A DNA stretch of 21,415 nt from Nephromyces sp. MM_2019 (lineage: Eukaryota; Apicomplexa; Aconoidasida; Nephromycida): assembly GCA_015657535.1 (NCBI GenBank), contig JADHZB010001298.1, positions 1 through 21,415 of the forward strand, given 5' to 3'. How positions within the stretch are numbered: position 1 is the stretch's first letter; each line of letters opens with the position of its first letter. A program made the translations under genes and the position numbers. Below are positions 1 through 8,727 of this stretch, piece after piece. The notes below the pieces were generated by a model that saw nothing but the letters and a program-made list of their open reading frames with translations, was not told the origin of the DNA and did no database searches.

Positions 1-314
1 TGTGTGCCTGTGTGTGTGTTTTGAGGTTTTCTTTGTGTATATGGGTTGAAATCCCTAATACCGTGCGTAGATTTTCTCTAATAAACGCGTGTGTGTGCGC
101 GTGTTTGCCAATTTTTGTGCGTAGTTCTTTGCTCAGAGTAAGCAAGCGTCCTTCAACTTTCGTATATTAACAGAGATTGTGTGTGCTTGGGGTGGAAAAG
201 GATGATTGTGATGCGAAAAGTAACAATAGCTGATGATTATTCATCAAGACCATAAAATGCAGAAAACTTCATGTTCATCTTTCGTGTGGGAATTTTTTCT
301 TCATTGCTAGAGAA
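1..314. other. GT-rich upstream region, no gene seen
   Basis: The first 115 bases are rich in short TG/GT runs (1-30 and about 86-112), followed by ordinary AT-rich sequence. I see no convincing exon here. It probably holds the promoter and 5' leader of the + strand gene that starts at 315, or upstream exons of it. Confidence 0.4.
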
Positions 315-1831
315 ATGTCGACATCAGCAGTTCAAGAAAATGCACTCGTCCTGACCTGCCGTGGTGTGCAGTTTCACCACGCTCATTTCTTTAGGGAACT
401 CATGATTAAAGTACCTGCGCATAACACGCAGAATAATCATTGAAGTAATACGAGTAACTCTAAACGATGGTAAAATGCCTAAAGTACTTAAATAGCTACT
501 AACATCAGGAAAGATCTTATCACTGGATATATTTGCCTATTATATTTGAATATCCTCTCCAAAATAATTACGGGATGTATATCATGGAAGCTGAAAATGG
601 AACTAAACAAGGCCGTGCAATACACAGCATCATCATTTGTGTGCAGATTTACAGAGAGTGGCGTCAACACACTTTTGGCTTGCTGGGTGAAGAAATCTCT
701 TTCTGCATACAGGTAAACGTTCGTAGATGCTTAGTTATTGAAGCTTTTTTGGGGGTGTGGAAGTCTCCTTCTACTCATCGGTAATAGTTCGTAGCTGCTA
801 TACTGAACATTTTTGGTCAATTTTTAAAAGCTTTTCCACGTCAAAGAAAACCAAACTTTCGTGCCCAAAAATGTGTATGATGTTGTGTATATTCGAATTA
901 AATTAGGTTTATATATAACTTTTCTACCTTGATATGACTATTAACTGTGTCTAAGACCTCCTGCACCTTCATTTATAGCATTTTTCTCCAAATCTGTAAA
1001 AAAGCTTTTTTCTATGCTATTAGTTGCAGGGATTGCTATAAATTGATAAATGTTCCCTATATTATATGTAGATATTTTAAAATTGTATTTAGCGAAAATA
1101 TACATTTGTTGCAATCCCAAGCAAACGTTTCTTCTGTCGCGGCAAAAATATAGAAGGAACTTTAAAGCGGGCATTCGCATGCTTCTAAATGCTCAAGAGT
1201 ATGCTGTTTTTATCCTCGCAAACTGCTTATACACCTTACTGTTTTCTTTTTCTTGCGATTTTTGCAGAGATATGAACTCAGCATTCTTGAATCTACGAGG
1301 ATTTTTTACTGGGAGCTGTGAGGCTGATCCTTTGCATGACTCTATGCCTATATCTCAGCTGCCTGGCAACGGTTTACTTCACGGAAAGACCGGATCAATC
1401 ATCCCCAACCATGGACCTGTGTCTATTACAGGTAACACAGTTTTTAAATCATCCTGGTAGAGAAATTAACCCTTGGAATGCAGCACTTACCAGTAATTTT
1501 AGTCTAACCTTTAAAAATATTATAGCACAAGCCTTTTTCAGCCCTGATATGCCTCGTCCTCTTCATAGCAGTCCCGGATGCAAACTTGTGTCCTTCTTTG
1601 ACACCATGGCATGACTACTGTTCGGAAAATTATTGTGGAAACACTTATTTTGGTGTGCCAATTCTGTCGTGCTCCCTTCTCTTAGCATTGTGGCTGCCTT
1701 TTTAGGTTTTTATACAAAATCAATTGAATTGCAATACCGTATACTGATCATCTTACATTGATACGTTGCAGAAAATTCGCGGCGTTATGCTATGCGCTAG
1801 CATTTTTGTGTACAGGGGGAGGCCATATTAA
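315..1831 (+). CDS. small spliced gene, 114-residue protein of unknown function
   Basis: Proposed exons are 315-410, 647-712, 1268-1317, 1359-1431 and 1772-1831 (TAA at 1829). They total 345 nt. The phases (0, 0, 2 then 1 nt, 0) agree at every junction and every intron is GT-AG; the acceptors at 1358 and 1771 follow good pyrimidine tracts. The ATG at 315 has A at -3. The protein starts MSTSAVQENALVLTCRGVQF and has amphipathic helical stretches (FRELMIKIYREWRQ, GLLGEEISFCIQRYELSILE). There is no signal peptide and no family I recognise. The weak point is the first donor (AAA then GTACCT). Exon 2 and exon 4 also read open in a second frame, giving an alternative chain 647-712, 1268-1431, 1816-2258 that lacks a start. 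I prefer the model given because it has both a start and a stop and gives a more protein-like translation. The introns are 236, 555, 41 and 340 nt. Confidence 0.5.
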
Positions 1832-2041
1832 CTGGAAGGAAACTATTGCACGGGCTTCGCTCAATCACGAAGTCGTTGCATCAGCAGATACCGCTGGTAA
1901 AACAGCTCAAACGCCCGGAGGAGCAAAGGCGAAGGGAGGTTTTCCCTCCCACAAGCAGGCGGAAGTGGCAAGAAAAGGGGGCAAAAGATTGCTAATAGGG
2001 GACTTTGTACCGACCTCAGTGCATGCATTCCCTGAGGTTGG
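1832..2041. other. GC-richer stretch, open on + strand but unassigned
   Basis: The + strand stays open from 1758 to a TGA at 2256 in a Lys/Gly/Ala/Ser-rich, low-complexity frame. Part of this lies under the last exon of the upstream gene in a different frame, and its right half is antisense to a better-looking minus-strand frame (2042-2428). I cannot decide whether it is a 3' untranslated region, an alternative last exon, or the 3' region of the minus-strand gene. Confidence 0.3.
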
Positions 2042-3417
2042 TCATTCCAGCTCTATCACTAAGTTCGCGAGTGCAGGAAACAGCATGATTAGAAATTTGA
2101 CTCCAGGATTGTGTAGAAGTGTAGAGTCTATCTCAAGCCACCCAAAATCGCAAAAAGTAACTGGGAATTCTATGAGAAGCGCCGGTACAAAAGGTGAAGC
2201 ACTACGCTGCAATTCACACCATGTATGTTGTGCTGCGTCTGCCCGATATATTCCGTGATGCGTAAAGGGTTGGTTTGTAACTGTTATACTACCCCATGCA
2301 ATGGTGTCTTGATTATAAGCTGTAGAGCAAAGACGTGTGCCTGCTATGTGGGGTTGCAAATCCAGTTTTGAGTCATAATAAAAATTAAGACACTTAAAAA
2401 GGACAGGCAGCAGAGACTCCTCAATCACTTGTCAGCGACATATGCATTCAAGGTAGCTAGCATAACACATATGTAAGGCTCATCATTCTCAATGGCAAAC
2501 CGAATATGCATTGCCTGACCTTGGCCTAATATTCAGATAAAGCTAATAAGGTACATTCTTCTTGTGCGCTCTCAGATCCCTCAAGCAATAGGATAATGAC
2601 GTACAGCTCCTCAGGGCGAACGCCTATCGTACAAATAGAATCGAGCACTGGCACACAGAGGTTTGGAGGATTCGGCGCGGTACCGGCGCCGTGGAATACG
2701 CATTTAGTTCACCGTCCAAACTCGAAGGCGAGCTCGCACCCTGACCAAGACAAATTCAATGATTTAACATCTAGCATGCAGCGGCGACAATCTTAAAAAA
2801 TGTCCTCAGGAGTTACAGCACCACAATCAACGGTACCCGAAGTCACGCAATGCCTCGTACGTTATCATTTCATGTGAGTCCACGCAGGAAGACGCGCATC
2901 CACAAGGCTTTGCATTAATACGCTGCGTACTACACGCCAGGTGGATAGCCGTAAATGTAGCACCACCTTCAAAAAACCGAAAACATTCTCCAAGACGAAG
3001 CCATGCATGATCAGCCAACCTGCGTTACATGCGATAACCTGAAAACTGAGTAAGCATTTCCTTCACCGGGGTAAGATATAGGCCGCCGTGATACCTCAGG
3101 GGGGCTACACCGCGTGTAAACTCGCATAAACAGCATCCAACACGCACAAAAAAAAACCAGCGCTCTCCCGACAGCAAGCCCAGAAACGCTCCTGAAGCTG
3201 ATATGTGCCCCCAAAAGTTCGCACCCCAAGGAAGATTCAATCTTCTCCAGAGAAGATGACGCCAGAGACTTCGCATATACCTACTCACCTCCAAACAAAC
3301 CCCACGCGCACACAAAAGCACACAAAGGCACATAAAAGCACACCACGGTTACAATCAACAAAACCGCCCTGTCTTCGAGAGGACCACACGCAACCACGGG
3401 TAGCAGCAACGACCGAG
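2042..3417 (-). CDS. putative multi-exon minus-strand gene, hypothetical membrane or secreted protein
   Basis: The minus strand carries a series of open segments. A possible first exon starts at ATG 3417-3415 (MHWTRSLLLPVVACGPLEDR, then a hydrophobic Val/Cys/Phe stretch) and ends at a strong GAG/GTGAGT donor near 3284. A second segment lies at about 3193-3092 and ends at GAG/GTATCA. A third, about 3018-2827, follows a CGCAG acceptor (GECFRFFEGGATFTAIHLAC) and can end at TGA 2827. A fourth opens after a fine acceptor at about 2719 (GASSPSSLDGELNAY). A fifth, 2428-2042, is a 128-codon frame with ordinary protein composition (PFVPALLIEFPVTFCDFGWL) ending at TGA 2042. The first three join in phase (1 to 2 nt, 2 to 1 nt). 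Whether segments four and five belong to the same transcript is uncertain. The + strand is also open across much of this G/T-rich zone, so strand choice is a judgement. No family was recognised. Confidence 0.35.
3309..3338. repeat. imperfect 10-bp tandem repeat
   Basis: Three near-identical 10-mers run in tandem: CACACAAAAG, CACACAAAGG and CACATAAAAG, followed by a decayed fourth copy (CACACCACGG). On the minus strand this falls in the hydrophobic Val/Cys/Phe part of the putative first exon. On the + strand it gives a Thr/Lys/His-rich frame. Confidence 0.7.
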
Positions 3418-3873
3418 TCCAGTGCATGATACCAAGCTAGAGACATTGCCAACAACCTCAACCCAACGCAGGAAACTCAGCACAACTCCGCAACACCATA
3501 CTTCCACGGAAGATTCCAACGCATCCCAAACAAAACTTCGCAGAATACACTCAACTCATCGACGAGGACGCCATATAACATTCACCCTCACGAAGGAATA
3601 CCCGAAATTTCAAGAGAATTAACGCTTACCCCGAGGTTAAGGTACTGTTGCAGCACGTGCCAACTAACCAATCTCGTGTTTAAACAAACGCGACAGCAAT
3701 TAAGAATACATCCCAATGACAAACAAAAAGGTCTGCCTACCGAACAACTCGTACAATAAACGCGTTTGCATCAGTGCGCAATCCTACGCCATAACACATG
3801 AATCATGAATTCTTAAAAAAATAAATTGCTTAAAAAATATGCGATCTACTCAAAAAAATATTGCTTCGAAAAA
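3418..3873. other. intergenic, deaminase 3' region and promoter of the next minus gene
   Basis: Downstream of the deaminase stop the sequence is A/T-rich on the + strand up to about 3780. Then comes a C/A-rich, Thr/Ser-coding + strand frame (3422-3622) that I regard as low-complexity. A short minus-strand frame with its own ATG at about 3572 (MLYGVLVDELSVFCEVLFGM) ends near a GTATGG donor and could be an alternative first exon of the minus gene at 2042-3417. Confidence 0.3.
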
Positions 3874-4986
3874 TTAATAGTTGGGTCTATCCATAGCAGC
3901 ATACACTTGGAAAATTCTGAGTGCAGAGTTGACCATCAAGCCATCGTAGCACGGTACAACTCTTTCTTCCTTCTTCACCTTCAAATCGTAGTAGTGGCCA
4001 ACATGAGCAGAAAACCCATACTTGGCCGCGGTTTCTTTCTTCGCACCGAAGTAGCAACAGCTCAAGTTTGCCCAATATATACCGCTAAGACCCATGACAT
4101 CGGGTTCAACGGTACAGTAGATGGAACAGCCAGTAAGATCATGAGTATCAAGAGCCTTGCTCGCCTTTCTGATGGCACCCAATTCCGCGCTAGCAGTGGC
4201 ATCGTAGTCAACAACCTGAGTATTGCAAGACTTCGCAACAACCTTGCCGTCCTTCACAATGACTGCAGCGAAAGGTTCTTGAGTCTTTGACAAACCCTTC
4301 TCCTGGCATTCAAGTGCGTACTGAATCGCGATCTCCATGAACTCGTCCTTATCCTTGGATGGTGCAGGGAGCGTAGGCACAGGGAATCTGTTATAGGCAA
4401 ACCAACGTTTCGAAGTAGGATTGGTAGCAAGCAGACGACGCTCAACATCATTAGCCATAACATCAACTACAGTCTTGATGCTTCGCTCAGATGGAGGCTT
4501 CTCTACCTCAGTGTAGAAAATCTGATCGTAGAAACCATACTTGTGAGCATGGACTTGGTTCACTCCCCATACAACCTTCCGCATTCTTGCGTGCATGGCA
4601 CCACCGAGACACATAGGACAGGGCTCACACGATGTGTAAAGTTCACAGTCGGACAAATCATGTGACTTCAGTGACCGGCATGCTTCCTGGATCACATTGA
4701 TCTCAGCATGGCAAGTAGAATCCTTGGAAAGCCACAAGGTATTCTGCTTAACTGACACGGGAATGCCATTCCTGGCAATCATCGCACCGAAAGGACTGCC
4801 TTGAAGATTGGTAATCCCCATCATAGCTGATGAGATAGCCATCTCCATGAAGGGATGGCTGACCTCCCCGCGGATTTCCAAATCACATGATCCATCTTCT
4901 TTTCTGTTGAGCAACTGAAAATCGTATGTCTCCTCTCCAACTCTCTCCTTGGAGATATCCGATGCTTTGACACCAACGTGAATCAT
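3874..4986 (-). CDS. tandem GuaD-like deaminase, second domain inactive
   Basis: This is a 370-residue protein of the cytidine deaminase fold, uninterrupted in the genome, with two GuaD-type (guanine/guanosine deaminase) domains. Domain 1 is at about 47-165: GSPFGAMI at 63-70, TCHAE with the zinc ligand H93 and proton-shuttle E95, then SCEPCPMCLGG with ligands C123 and C126. Domain 2 is at about 216-335: EPFAAVIVKDG at 237-247, SAELGAIRKASKAL, and CTVEPDVMGLSGIYWA at 291-306. In domain 2 the His is S266 and the two Cys are D296 and G299, so zinc cannot be bound, although E268 is kept. Single-domain GuaD proteins are about 155-185 residues, so this is a duplication. The start at 4986 is the first ATG. 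An acceptor-like TTATTTCTCAG lies one base before it and a GTAAGA donor lies 35 bases further upstream, so a 5' leader intron is possible. The expected role is cytosolic guanine or guanosine deamination; the exact substrate cannot be read from sequence. Confidence 0.93.
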   Translation of the reverse strand: MIHVGVKASDISKERVGEETYDFQLLNRKEDGSCDLEIRGEVSHPFMEMAISSAMMGITNLQGSPFGAMIARNGIPVSVKQNTLWLSKDSTCHAEINVIQEACRSLKSHDLSDCELYTSCEPCPMCLGGAMHARMRKVVWGVNQVHAHKYGFYDQIFYTEVEKPPSERSIKTVVDVMANDVERRLLATNPTSKRWFAYNRFPVPTLPAPSKDKDEFMEIAIQYALECQEKGLSKTQEPFAAVIVKDGKVVAKSCNTQVVDYDATASAELGAIRKASKALDTHDLTGCSIYCTVEPDVMGLSGIYWANLSCCYFGAKKETAAKYGFSAHVGHYYDLKVKKEERVVPCYDGLMVNSALRIFQVYAAMDRPNY

Positions 4987-5602
4987 TCTGAGAAATAACA
5001 AGCATGCATTGAATTATCTTACGCAAACTATTGTCGCCGGTTAATGCGGCCACTCTACCACATGAGCGGAGATTGTACCACGAGATATGCTGACAGCGAG
5101 GTGGCGCAACAAGGTAGAATCATTAAAAAAGTTCATGAATATCCGCGGCGAGCCAGCAAACAGCTAAGGGAACGAGGCAGCAGTAGCAAATGGGACGGTA
5201 TGAAAAACGCAGTAACACATAACTCAAACCAAAAGATCATACCAACAATACGTCAATGTATCACCGACATATGAAAAATATGAAAGCAGTGGGAAATCTT
5301 CGAAGATTCATATCTACAGAGCAAGATGAACTCAAAAAAGCAACGTTCGGAACTGCTCACGCGCGACGGCTCACCTGAAAAAAAAATTAATACGCTGCAA
5401 CGAAACAGACGAGCGGACGGTCACAGACAATTTTGAAGTTAAAAGTTAAGTTTGTTGCTCCACGGCAAGTCAGCAGAGAGTTTTTCCTCCAAACGGGAAG
5501 GATTAAAAATTCACTTTACAAATAGATAAGCGCATATGAAATATAAGTTGTGTGGACGTTCGCTTCAACATACGCACATCAAAGTCTCGGAGTTTAGCTA
5601 AG
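4987..5602. promoter_or_regulatory. divergent intergenic region between deaminase and membrane-protein gene
   Basis: About 0.6 kb separates the start of the minus-strand deaminase from the proposed ATG of the + strand gene at 5603, so the region should hold both promoters. At 4988-5021, minus strand, a GTAAGATAAT donor and a TTTCTCAG acceptor define a possible 35-nt leader intron of the deaminase. I see no clear TATA box, only scattered A/T runs (5377-5390 and 5505-5545). Confidence 0.4.
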
Positions 5603-7607
5603 ATGCACTGCGATATCACAGCTTTTAAGGGGGTGAATCGCAGTGAGCCAGCGGTGAGGAGGTGCGGCCACCCACGTACCGCGTGATAAACGTTCTTCTT
5701 GACGCTTCTCCTAGGGGGGCTAAGCTGCCCAGGTGCACGTCATATCGGGGAATTCCTCCCCTCTTGTTCGTGTCACACGCGTCCTAAAGATTCGGTTTGC
5801 CTCGCGTATGCTTCTATCCGAAAGACTCGTTTTACCTCGCATGTGCATGTATGCTGCGGTTTGGCTACATCCCTCACTCAAAACATGGGCAGTGCCGGCA
5901 CCCTATGCTCGCAGCCTGCCTGTATAATCACAATTTGTGGCCACAGTTTTAGCAAGGTTCTATTGTATTATAAAGCCTTGCTTTCTGCATGTGTGCCATC
6001 CGTAATTCCATGTAGTTCTCCGCTGCGCGGATACCCACCGCATTCTACGTGAGGTGAATTCACGAGAGTTTTTACCAGTCTCCGGTTCTTCCAGTGGCCG
6101 GTCAACTGGAATATTCCTGCTTTTTGCTGGTCGTCACGGAGGCTACTTGTAAGGTGCAACTTGCGTGCCACTGCACCCCCGTATGCAATGCGATAATGCC
6201 TAGCAGCTTGTCGTGGTGCTGAACGAGACAGCAAACGCTACTCTCGCCCGTATGAGAAATCTGTTTTTCTAGTCGAACTCACCCTACTTAGAGAGGCATC
6301 ATCTCATAGTGAATCACGATACACCGTAGGACCTCTTGTATCTATGAAAGCACCACTTAAGATCAAAGTATAATACTACCTAATCTGCCAGCAAATGCAA
6401 TTTTGCTGGAACCTTGAATTTCAGCAATGTGGAATTCAGGCACTTCTTAGATGGTATTGAATATTTCGCGAAAGCAGAATAGGCATGCCATCAACGTAAT
6501 TGAATGATGTGTATTTATTATCGCTGACTATGATTTATGGTGATTATCGCGATTTTATTGGGTCATGAAGTATCTACTAACTTGTTGTGGCATACATGAG
6601 TTGAGCCATAAGCATAATAAGGTCCTCGCGCTTCCATATCTTAGCCATCCTCACCCCTCTTCCTCGTGCAATCCCAAAGCATAGGCATGGCCAACCGTCC
6701 ACCCATATATGCCATCGATGCGTCGCAAAATAAGAGGTATAGCACAGTAAGGAGCAGGGAGGCTGGATTAAAATCTACTGAGGTACAGTTAGACTGAAAT
6801 ATTCCACTTAATAGTAAATGTCATAGTGTCAAAAAAAGGAAAATTAAGGACTTCTAGCCCTGCAAAAAGATATGTGAAGCGTACGTATTAGTCACGCGTT
6901 CGGGTTAGGGGAAACATTTGCAATTCCTTTAGTGCTCTCGGGCCTATTGAATTGCATGGGTTTGTCAGAAGAGTAACTCCCCTGTGACGCATCGGCTGGA
7001 TGCTGTAGGAAAGTGGGAACTGTAAACCTTTTAAAAAATTGTTCAATGTAACGTCTTACTTCAGGATATGCTAATACCGTAAGTATGCACTTATACGAGG
7101 TGGTTCACACTCCAATGCACTAATTGCGAGGCTAGCTGGGTAATAGCAGCAGGTTAGCTACGAATTCGTGTGTTGAAACTCGCTTATGCATAGTCATAAC
7201 TTGTGATTTGGGTGTGCACTCTACCTCTTCGACTTACGCAGAAATCATTCATGTCACGGAGCCCTAATATGATAAGGAGCTGCCATTTGTTGATACTTGG
7301 CCCCCCGGACTTCACAGTTTGGAAAACCTCGTGAGCCAAACCACATTATCGGTATCGCTAAAGTCAGCGGTTCACACAGGAAGAACTTCGTGCATTATTG
7401 CAATTACTTTGGGTCTCATTACTGGCATATTGTTCGCGTGGCTTTGCCATACGGAGTAAGGCAAGATGTTCTACGACTCCGGTCACGGTTGAACTATAGC
7501 CACGATGATGAGATGAGTAGCACGTTCCTCAATCTCGTAGAAAAGAGATCAGTACGCCACATAAAGCTGTTCGATGGATTATCTGCAACGTGCTACCATC
7601 GCTCTAA
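5603..7607 (+). CDS. seven-exon gene, Cys-rich single-pass or multi-pass membrane protein
   Basis: Proposed exons are 5603-5675, 5715-5921, 6016-6048, 6095-6148, 6933-6972, 7318-7455 and 7541-7607 (TAA at 7605). They total 612 nt (203 residues). All six junctions agree in phase and are GT-AG. The best sites are the acceptors at 5714, 6094, 7317 and 7540 and the donors GTAAGG at 6149 and 7456. Introns are 39, 94, 46, 784, 345 and 85 nt. The first half is Cys-rich (SCSCHTRPKDSVCLAY). The second half has a hydrophobic stretch around YSCFLLVVTEATLLSGLL and a clear transmembrane helix, CIIAITLGLITGILFAW, followed by a short, mostly basic tail. I recognise no family. An alternative 3' end skips the stop through a GTGCTA donor at 7590 and joins 7742-7784 and 7880-7992, ending EAYTATGMHKKSE. 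Exon 7318-7455 also has a second open frame, which I judge less likely. Confidence 0.5.
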
Positions 7608-7741
7608 ATTACCCTTGGATGTTGCAGCCCATGCGGAAATTAGCCTAAGCGTTACACAGTGATAGCGCCCTTATCTCGAGTATGCTTGCAAAAAATAACG
7701 CGAGTAAACATCTTGCGTTATGGTAATTTTCTGATTTCCAG

Positions 7742-7992
7742 TTGGGAAGCGTATTGCTAAGGAGCAGGTCTACAACTTCTGCAGGTGGGGCCAGTGTATA
7801 CTAACTTGGTGTGTAATCACATCGGCTTTCACAGTATCCACGGCATTTTTATATTGACTGGGAGCAGCTTCTCCCCCAGTGTCACAAAGAAGAAACGACC
7901 TTGCAGATACTTGGGTAGTTCGATACAAAGTAGCAGAGTGGCGTGGACCAGAAGCTTATACCGCTACAGGGATGCATAAAAAGAGCGAGTAG
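7742..7992 (+). CDS. possible alternative 3' exons of the upstream membrane-protein gene
   Basis: Segment 7742-7784 is bounded by a strong acceptor (TTTTCTGATTTCCAG) and a CAG/GTGGGG donor. Segment 7880-7992 follows CTTCTCCCCCAG and reads SQRRNDLADTWVVRYKVAEW onward to TAG at 7990. Joined, they are phase-consistent (0 in, 1 out, 2 nt in). They would extend the gene at 5603 if the stop at 7605 is spliced out, or they could belong to a separate small transcript. A second frame across 7880-7979 (VTKKKRPCRYLGSS onward) is also open. Confidence 0.35.
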
Positions 7993-8727
7993 GAAGGCTT
8001 TTACTTAAGGTGCCAAGTTGTAGCTTCTACTGGCGGAAGGGGGTACGCCAGGGGTGCTTGCATAATGAAACTTTCTCTAGCAAATTCCCTTCCCAAATGC
8101 GCGGCTGCGCGCAATGTTTAATTTTAAGAAACCCACTCCGTCTTCTTAAAAACAAGGCATTTCCCACACTAAGATTGTGTGCCACACAAGAGTGAAGTTT
8201 CATGGACGCTCAGAACTTAGCGTAGCACACATTTCCTTATATCAAAGGATGAGGATACGGGAAAAATTTTGCCCCAATACAACCAGCTGGCTGCAAATTG
8301 CTAGACAAGTTCGCCGTAGTCACATCCCCTAGTATTCTAGCTTCGTATAGGACGGGGCATAAACCAACTGTCGAGCTAATCAGCATGCTAGTCAGAAGCA
8401 GCGATAACAAAGTAGGTATACCCTTGAAGTTCAGTACACCAAAGCATTGTTTCAAAGAATTCACTCTCAGCTCACAGTTTACGCTTGCATGCAAAAACAC
8501 TTCGTGTACATTTCTCAGGTGACTACTTACTGCATAACCCTGGAGATAAAGGCTTCAGGGGTACCTTAAAAATTATCGAGATGACTTAGTCGGATAATGC
8601 GCATACAGAGGTCTTATGCAACCAGTATGCTTCTCGTGACACGCTACTTCGACCTAAACATCACGAGAATAACGTTTAACGGCAGAAGAATTGCAAGCCA
8701 ACCATAATTCGCATTCAAGTGAGGAAG
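7993..8727. other. intergenic, convergent 3' ends, no gene seen
   Basis: This lies between the + strand gene ending at 7607/7992 and the minus-strand gene ending at 8728. Short frames occur on both strands (8010-8195 +, 8237-8522 both) but none has good splice borders or convincing composition. I treat it as 3' flank. Confidence 0.4.

Noticed and set aside
5968..6234. 88-codon minus-strand frame
   Set aside because: It is antisense to two + strand exons with consensus splice sites and matched phases.
7073..7086. Possible 14-nt micro-exon between a TTACTTCAG acceptor and a GTAAGT donor
   Set aside because: Both signals are good, but the required phase places an early stop in the chain I favour. 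Kept out of the model.
7297..7662. 121-codon + strand frame with no ATG near its start
   Set aside because: Within it, the shifted frame bounded by the acceptor at 7317 and the donor at 7456 gives a transmembrane helix and matches the phases of neighbouring exons, so the long frame is probably a shadow.
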